From Plasmopara viticola (lineage: Eukaryota > Oomycota > Peronosporomycetes > Peronosporales > Peronosporaceae): a stretch of DNA of 64,000 nt. Of the stretch, positions 57,252 to 64,000 are shown in pieces. Positions within the stretch are counted from its first letter, which is position 1. Every line of letters begins with the position of its first letter. The position numbers and the translations under genes are program-made. A model generated the notes under the pieces. That model ran no database searches. It was given only the letters and a program-made list of their open reading frames with translations, and was not told the DNA's origin. The stretch is from positions 310,001 to 374,000 of the forward strand of contig MBPM02000008.1 of the NCBI GenBank assembly GCA_001695595.3. Reading direction: 5' to 3'.

Positions 57252-58418
57252 ATGAACCGCCGAGCCATGGCACGGAAGGCTGCGGGCGCCCGTATAGAGG
57301 CCCAAAATTGCACTGTTGCAGGCGTGACGAACGTGACAAAGAAATTGGAGCTGCAGCTGCAGGAAGGCGAACTCTATGGCGCATTACAGATGTATAAAAC
57401 GCTATTTATGCGTTTACTAAAGGGGGAGGACCCCACTACAGAGCAACAGGAGCAGGCCATGGCATTGGCTTTGCAGGCAGCACTAAAGCTTATCGAGCAT
57501 GACCAGAATACTGCAGCGATTGAGATGGCGAATCTTATGATCTCCGTCTATACCGACTTTCACCACCCAGTGGACGATGCGCATAAGCAGCGCATTCGTG
57601 AGATCGATGCAGCATTCCAGCCTAAACCACACTTTAGTTTGGACTTGGCAACCTTTCTAAAAAATGCTGTTAGATGGTCGGCAGATGAAGGTGCTCGAAA
57701 ACGTGGAGACCCGGAGCTGCAGTTATTGCTAGCGCGTGCGTATCGTACTGCTGAAGATTTCTCCCGCGCCATAAAGCACTTTTTGCATGCCGAGAACCCG
57801 CACGAACTGGCGGACACACTGATTCAGTGGTCAACACATGGTTACTCTAATGAGTCCGACTTGTACCTCACTCGTGCTGTGTTGCAGTAAGCACGTCGAT
57901 TGTAAAATTTGTAGAAAGTTAGTGGGTTTTGTACTCATATGGTCATGTACAGATTGTTGAGTTTGGAGAACCTGCGCGACGCCAACAAAGTTTACGAAGT
58001 TTATGTAGCCAAGTGCCAGAATGATAAACTTTCGGTTGACTTGCCATTGTTCAACTTTACGCGGTTTCTGCTGCTGACGGTGGAGGTGAGAGCATGAATG
58101 TCGTATCATTTAGGCGAGGCATTTTCTGAGTGACATAGTTGTTGATTTATTTTTTGCATTATATGTTCAGCGTGATGCACTCCCTCTCTTCCAGTTGCTA
58201 CAAGAGCGGTACGCACCGGCACTTGCTCGTGATAGCAGTTTGAAAAGCGTACGCACCTGCTCGAAAGTATCTAGTATGTGTAAAATTCATTTTTTTTTGT
58301 ATGTCGTGTTCAATGCCTGCAGTATTTAGGCATCATTGGCGAGAAGTATTTTGGATTGCAGCCTCCGCGATCTGGGCTAAGCTCTTTGCTCGAAATGTTT
58401 TCTGGTGGCATGCAATAA
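57252..58418 (+). CDS. GET4: GET4 homologue (TRC35), tail-anchored protein insertion
   Basis: Cytosolic alpha-solenoid protein of the GET/TRC pathway. With GET5 it bridges the sorting chaperone SGT2 to the ATPase GET3 for delivery of tail-anchored proteins to the ER. Four exons: 57252-57886, 57953-58085, 58171-58248 and 58323-58418, totalling 313 residues (family about 310-330). Exon 1 has GELYGALQMYKTLFMRLLKG and HKQRIREID with FSRAIKHFLHAENP; after splicing VLQLLSLENLRDANKVYE follows. Exon 3 is RDALPLFQLLQERYAPALAR and exon 4 YLGIIGEKYFGLQPPRSG. These are the diagnostic GET4 blocks in order. Taking the first exon alone would miss about a third of the protein. Confidence 0.93.
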
Positions 58419-58527
58419 TGCCCTCAGCGTTATGATAGCCTTCAAATTGATGCAGCAATTTAAACACCTCATTTACATATGACTTCGTGTTAAAAGATTA
58501 TGTTCATAATTCTCAGACACCCCCGTG

Positions 58528-58869
58528 TCATTTCCTCGATGTTGTAGTGGGACGATAAGTTTCACCACCAAGCAAATTACCAGTCGCCGGCCTGGCCACC
58601 GCGCGGGCCTGTTTCTCAATTTCTTCTATACGCAAAAGCGTCGCCGATTTAATCGGCATAATCTTAGGTTTACACAGCACTTCCGTCAAATTGCCACGCT
58701 CCGAGTACACTAGACCCGCTTTCGGCAGGACCTCTTGAATCTGAAGGCGCTACTTATTCACAAACCATATCGTGTTCAATTAAAACTCGTCGGGGCTACA
58801 TTAAGCACATCGCATGACCTTCCTCACCTGCATATTCGAGGACAGCAAAGATTTTAGAATGTGACTCAT
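58528..58869 (-). CDS. BBIP1: BBSome-interacting protein 1 (BBIP1/BBIP10)
   Basis: Small subunit of the BBSome, the coat that moves membrane proteins in cilia and flagella. Two exons: 58869-58828 and 58740-58528, 84 residues (human about 90). Exon 1 gives MSHILKSLLSSNMQ. After a GTGAGG donor and a TTCAG acceptor, exon 2 reads IQEVLPKAGLVYSER, then VLCKPKIMPIKSATL, followed by a charged helix RIEEIEKQARAVA. The EVLPK-x-G, VLCKPK and P-x-KS-x-TL blocks match the family in order and spacing. It is easily missed by gene finders because of size. The ESF1 stop codon is 52 bp upstream of this start, and the gene is convergent with GET4. Its presence suggests flagellar trafficking genes are retained. 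Confidence 0.85.
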
Positions 58870-58921
58870 CACTTAAAAAACAAACCTTCCCATTTCTATT
58901 TTTATTTAAAAATAAAACCAC

Positions 58922-61221
58922 TTAAGCTTTGCTCTTCTTTGTCTTGTTCTTGTCCTCCTGCTGTGCCTTCCGCTTGAGGTTTTCCACTATCACGTTTAGC
59001 GTCTGTTTGCTGTTTATCCCAGTCGACTGAGCTCGGATTGCTTCGGTGTTTGTATTAGAATGTACATGTTGATTATTCCGTTGCCGTCGCTCCTTGAAAA
59101 TGGCCAAAGTGGCCTCTGTTTTCTTGAATTTCGGGTCCGTCGGGTCAAGCTGAAATTGGGAGCTTTTAGCGTACAATCCACTAAAACGAGGATCAGTTGC
59201 ATCGAATTGAAACTCTTCCTGCAAGCCGCTTTTGTGTTTCATCAGTTTTTTCATCTCTTTAGCACGGCGCTTGCCTTTTAAGAACTTGACTTTTTCTTGC
59301 TTTACGATTTTCTTCATGTCAAAGTTGCGTTCGTTCTGATCATTTTCACTATCTTCAGACTCACTACTTCCGCCACCTCCATTGATAGCTTCTCGCAGTA
59401 AATTTGCTTCTATTGCCCCGCGACCCTTTTGCTTCAATACCTCACGCTGTTCCCGCTCAAGTTGTTTTTGTCGGGTGCGTTTTTCGTGCAACTTACGATT
59501 CTTCTCTTGCTTCTTTACGCGCGCGTACCGCTCGAATGGCGTCTCATTTTCTTCGAGTTCCTTCTGTCGTTTTGACTTTAACACATCACTCGCACCAGGT
59601 GTGAATGAAAATTCCATGTCACCATCACCCTCATTTCCGCCCTCTTCTTCGCTACTAGCTCTCAAACCTTCCTTTACAACTCTTTCGTCCACTTCATCCT
59701 CTGCATCGCTGCCCAGCAGCATCGACCGGTAGCGATTCCTCAATTTCTTCAGCTTTATTTCTTTTTTGCCCTTCTTCTTGCTATCTATAGCAGTAGTGCC
59801 TTCGTTCACATCAGCTTCCTCTTTCTCATCACTGCTATCGCAACCTTCGACTTCCGAGCCATCGGACACATCGGATGCCAGATACGCTTGAAAGTCGTCG
59901 TCGTGGGCATCTTTCCAGTCAGCTGGACGCGTCAGAAGCTCAAGACGCTGGTCGTCATCTTCCTCCCACGTGAGCTTGACATCCGTTTGTTGCAGCGCAA
60001 GTGTTGCGAAGATAGCTGGCTTGTAGTGCTCAGGCACGTTGTCGCATGAATCGTGAGGTGTATTGGTAAACGTCGTGTCGTCTGGCACATAGCGGAGGTC
60101 GAGCACGTTCGATGATGTCTCGTACTCAAGCTGGTCACATTGGTCAAAGATGGCACTGGCCGTCTTGACCGAATCACACGTCACAATGGCATAGTAGTAC
60201 CGCAACTTTTGCAACTCGTACTTGCGCAGCTTTTCGCTGTCAAAACCATCCGATTTAGTTTCAAGAGTCACGCTCTTTTTCACGCCAAGTGGATCATCCG
60301 AGTCGTAGTTTTCAACACTTTCAAGATCGCTCCCACCATCTCCGATACCACAATCACCTTCTTCGGTGCTAATGTCCCTCATGCCATTCAAATCATTATT
60401 TTCCTTCCCCTCAGGCTTTACTTGGTCTTTTAAAGCTTGTAACTTCATGTTTTTGTCGTTCCAAAGACCTCGTGGTCCGTGTTGCTCTTCCTCTTTCTAT
60501 TCAAACGGCATCAAAATGTCAGGACAATTTTCACCGCATAACTAAACCTCTGCGCACCATTTTCTCGAGACCGTAGTCGGATGGATATATTTTTACATTT
60601 TGCACAACACCAGTGGCAGGTGCAAACGACTGGCAGAGTGCAAAGAGGTCCACTGCACGAATACGCGACCAATCGCAATTTAGTATAGCAAAGCGCTTAG
60701 TTTCTTCGCCCATCGGTATCTCCTCTTCCTCATCTTTGTTAACGCCCTGTACCGCTTCATTATCGCTGTCCTCAGAGTCCGAAGTTTCCGAGTTTGACTT
60801 GAGTTCACCACGTGCCATGCGATTCAGATAGTCGAGACGCGAGAGTTGATCAGTGTGTTTAGCAAAGGTAATGCTTGCATTGTCACAGTCGAGATCGGGA
60901 TTCGAGGTGGACAATGGTTTCAATGTCGTCTCGTCATTCTCCTCATCTAGACGGTAAAAATTCTTCAGTTCATTGTCTTTTTTCTCGATACGACGTCCAT
61001 ACTTGTCATATTTTCCCTGCACGCTCTGAAAACGCTCGTCCTTAAGCACTGCAGCAAAACGATGATCAATCTGCAATTTGCTCTTGCGCTTCGAGTTGCG
61101 CGCAAACCTCTGTGAATAAGAGCATATTGTATCAGTTTCTAACTTTCATGTATAGCGTAGAAACTTAAAGCCGCATTACGGGGTCATTGTGCACTTTGCG
61201 AAAGCGCTGGTCGTCACTCAT
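58922..61221 (-). CDS. ESF1: ESF1 homologue, nucleolar pre-rRNA processing factor
   Basis: Nucleolar protein needed for 18S rRNA maturation and 40S assembly. Three exons: 61221-61180, 61109-60558 and 60496-58922, about 722 residues. Exon 1 encodes MSDDQRFRKVHNDP; splicing at GTAATG restores DPRF, as in the family start. Exon 2 has QIDHRFAAVLKDERFQ and ends ILNCDWSRIRAVDLFALCQS followed by KIYPSDYGLEKM. A GTGCGC donor joins to KEEEQHGPRGLWNDKN. Exon 3 has LRKYELQKLRYYYAIVTCDS and LDLRYVPDDTTF, then a long acidic/basic low-complexity region. A NUC153 module (DATDPRFSGLYAKSSQFQLD) lies near the end. The alternating charge and coiled-coil tail is typical. Confidence 0.93.
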
Positions 61222-63832
61222 TTTCAAAAACCAAAATGGGACTGGCTGGCTGGAAATGTGTTTTTTAGCCAATAATATCGAGTGTGTGTGCCCACGTCGC
61301 CACAAAATTATGTGCTAAAGCGCAAAGGCCAACGCTTTTTCAGCTCGAGGAAACGAATCGATAAGTTAAAAAAATGAAAGCACCATAAGCAGTATACTTG
61401 TGACGGGCCGTCACGCTTATGTGGCTAAAGCTATACATGTGTGACTCGTTTGTATCGGTGTATGTGGTGGCTTGCGCACAAAAGTTTTTGAAATAAAATC
61501 GCAGTTATATTTAATTTGCAGACGTATTGCAAATGTCCATCCCCTGAAGACTAAGGGTAATAAGCGGTCGCGCACCCGACGATCACGTACTTCAGGTATT
61601 GTGTGACTTTGTCAGACCTGGGGGCTTTAGTCGACCGTACGCCCACGTGAGTACCTTAACCCTCGCAAAAATTCCGGAATGGTAAGGACCACGTCCCGCA
61701 TCCGTCCGACGCGAGATTGTAAACTTAGCTGTCGAAACTGAAAAGGCTGCTGCATTCGCATCTTCCCTCCTGATGAGCAGCCTTTGAGCTCTAAGAGAAA
61801 AGTCCATATTTCACGGCCCAGACAGCACATCTCCGGTAGCAACGATGGTACTTGCGAAGCTTAAGTTTTCAAATTTTAAGAAAGAAAAAAACAAAACTTT
61901 GCTAAATTAAGTAGGTAGAGATCGTCACTAAGGTAATCTTAGACATGAATGTTCAGGTGCGTGAGGCGTTTGCACTATTTATCTTGGGAGGCCGGTCTTA
62001 AGTGCTCACCCGCAAAATAGCACATTTAAGTATTTTGTGTTCTTATTACACATCAAGTAGCATTTGAGAGCAGCGCTTTGTCCAGGTACATCTAAATCCG
62101 CCATTAAAAAAGCTTATAGTTGACGACTTTGATATCTGGATAATTCTTCGTTAAATAAGCAATGTGGTCGTGCTCATGGACGGCCTAGGGTAGGCTCACC
62201 TCACGCGCAACTTCTCTAAGTGTACGCATCGACGATGGAAGAAGCAAAGCAGAAGAAAAGTTACGTCACAGTCATGACAGATTCTCCGCGTTGCTGTGGA
62301 CAGGTAATTCCTCGCATAGCGTATACATAGAAGTGGTGTCCGTGGACCTTATGCCTCCACTCCAGTCACAATATTTGCTGCCGAGCATAGTAGTAAGTGC
62401 TGTCTTGGCCACAGTAGACAAAATCACATGATCCGAGGCCACCCTGGAAAGAGCCAATAAAGTGGACCTTTGTCTTGCTCAAGGACTAATAAAGTCGCTG
62501 GCAGAGACAGTGTCCTCAGAGCTAATCCACTATTACACCAGTACCCCTCTGGGTAACGTTTTGAGTGTGCGGCTAATACACTTATGAAAAGTTGCATTAC
62601 AGGCTTTGGGTGCTCTCAGAGCCACAAAATACTGCAAGTAGATTTATGGTAGCACTGTGTTTTTCATTTTACTTGCTTTTAAAAATGTCTGTGGCATTAC
62701 TTTAAGCAAAAAACGAGCACTAACTTAAAAGTAATAGCGGGCATATGACGGATTCAGTATATTTCATCACATTTGTGTCCGTTATCCCCGATATCTCCCA
62801 TGTCTATCTTAGTCTCATTATCTCCCAATTCTTGCCAAGCCTTTCTTATGGAGGAGCCGTAGACATGACAGAAGGGAAAAAATAACTTACCTTTACCCTG
62901 TCGCGCGATATTTAGCGGTTGGCATGTATGTGCTGCCCCGCAAATCGATTTGAGGCTCTTAATTTTATTCTCGGCATGCTAAGGCTCAAGGTGTACTCGT
63001 CTTTGTCGGGGACAAGAAATAGTTCCATGCTACTGAAAATCTTCAAAAAAAGAGCCGAGTTAGCTGTAGCCCCGTGGGCATCCACAATGGTCCCATTAGT
63101 CACTTAACTAATTTGGACTCGTTCTAGCTGCTGTTTCTTGGATTATCGGTTATCCCAACGTGATTGATTGCCGATGAGCAAAGATTCTTCACTTACCACA
63201 CTCTGCCTGAACCAGTAGCATTGTTTTAAGCCTCGTTCACTTGTGTCAGCCCTTAGCTGTTGGTCCTCCTTCAAGATTAAGCAATAATCAGGGCATGAGC
63301 TCCTATGGCATATATGAATTACACATCCATTATGCTCACCATTAAGACACTTATGGGGTGCGATACAAAATCGTTTTTTGTGTCACCAAGTACCCCGTGG
63401 CTGACAAATAGACCTTTGTCAAAGAAATAATTGACGTCTAGACTGCTTGGTGTAACGGCAGCTGTGCTTTGACTGAAAGCACTTGCAGAAGTGCCAGGAC
63501 AACTAAACCATGAAAATTTACAGCCACTGAGCAATGATTTGAGCTAAAAAAGGCAGACATATCTTGCGGAAAATGTCTCCTCAGATGGAACACCTAACGA
63601 GGACGTGAACACTTACAACTTGTAAGCAAAACAGTGTTGGGTCGGATATGCTTCTATCGGTTAGTACGCCTAGCTACATACTACAAGAGCTCCGAAATAG
63701 CTACCGCTAGCCCGAATAACGCTAAAAAATAAACACAAATCGAGAGATTTTTGCCGTGATATTACGATTTGTTTTGACCATTGCGGTTAATTGTTCGGAC
63801 ATTTCTTTTACAAAGTATTTCTTATAGCCGCT
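61222..63832. other. Gene desert downstream of the third island
   Basis: No coding frame recognised; the longest are about 70 codons. A GC-richer block at 61.54-61.86 kb stands out from the AT-rich flank and may be a repeat. A palindrome at 61384-61420 is listed separately. A segment at 62.76-62.83 kb (TCCCCGATATCTCCCATG) resembles in reverse the one near 54.0 kb, hinting at a shared LTR motif. Confidence 0.4.
61384..61420. repeat. Nested palindrome, possible LTR edge
   Basis: GTGACGG-G-CCGTCAC (61400-61414) is flanked by ATAAGC (61384-61389) and GCTTAT (61415-61420). It lies about 165 bp upstream of the ESF1 start. A TGTGACG-type start is compatible with an LTR end or a regulatory dyad; neither is proven. 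Confidence 0.5.
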
Positions 63833-64000
63833 TTAATTGAGTTCGGTCGACTCTTGAGACTCGTATAGGTCGTCTGAGGCAAGATTTGAAGCATGTGAAC
63901 CTATAAATTTCGTGGCAGCATCGACTAACGTGCCTTCGTCGCACATGACATTAAAGCCCTTGGCCGCTATAAAAGCATTCATGGGATCGAGTAGCTCCCA
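63833..64000 (-). CDS. C-terminal part of an unidentified open frame (cut by window edge)
   Basis: On the minus strand 55 codons are open from the window edge to TAA at 63835-63833. They are protein-like: WELLDPMNAFIAAKGFNVMC, then DEGTLVDAATKFIGSHASNL, and an acidic end. The 5' part lies outside. No family recognised; a gene or transposon C-terminus are both possible. Confidence 0.4.
   Translation of the reverse strand, partial: WELLDPMNAFIAAKGFNVMCDEGTLVDAATKFIGSHASNLASDDLYESQESTELN

Noticed and set aside
1..64000. CRISPR array, operon-like defence cluster or bacterial insertion
   Set aside because: Introns, spliceosomal, exosome and mitochondrial genes show a eukaryotic nuclear genome; no regularly spaced identical repeats were seen.

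Overview
The window looks like nuclear DNA of a plant-pathogenic oomycete of the Peronosporales (Phytophthora or downy-mildew type). The reasons are: compact housekeeping genes with few short GT-AG introns (about 60-120 bp), an RXLR-EER effector candidate with a signal peptide, initiator-like motifs just upstream of some starts, and long spacers full of decayed Copia and Gypsy retrotransposons. A BBSome subunit (BBIP1) suggests a lineage that makes, or recently made, flagellate zoospores. This placement is inference; no species is claimed.

Layout: 0.25-3.4 kb holds two Copia relics. 4.0-8.0 kb is a gene island: SmD1, RRP40/EXOSC3, an EF-hand protein and VDAC. 8-24 kb is a gene desert with one tRNA-derived SINE, three head-to-tail Copia relics, a Gypsy RNase H relic and a second SINE-like element with a perfect 14-bp target-site duplication. 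24.4-29.4 kb is a second island: purine nucleoside phosphorylase, CHMP1, an SPX-EXS phosphate exporter and TCTP. 29.5-35.2 kb is repeats. 35.3-36.4 kb is an intronless WD40 gene with an N-terminal acylation motif. 36.4-47.3 kb is desert. 47.3-50.5 kb carries the RXLR candidate and a three-exon bZIP factor. 50.5-55.5 kb is desert with a SINE and a decayed copy of the WD40 gene. 55.6-61.2 kb is a dense third island: a hypothetical protein, an LYR-motif protein, GET4, BBIP1 and ESF1. The rest is desert with a partial open frame at the edge.

Several genes only become complete when spliced by hand: SmD1 (3 exons), RRP40 (5), LYR protein (4), GET4 (4), BBIP1 (2), ESF1 (3) and bZIP (3). The housekeeping genes serve separate processes: RNA processing and ribosome biogenesis (SmD1, RRP40, ESF1), mitochondria (VDAC, LYR protein), membrane traffic and insertion (CHMP1, GET4), phosphate and purine metabolism, and ciliary trafficking (BBIP1). 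They are not an operon-like system.

The most interesting unexplained content is in the spacers: two short retroposon families with target-site duplications, a diverged duplicate of the WD40 gene whose start codon is lost, and an unusual A-B-A'-B' inverted repeat between two divergent genes. All homology calls were made by eye from remembered family features; no search was run.
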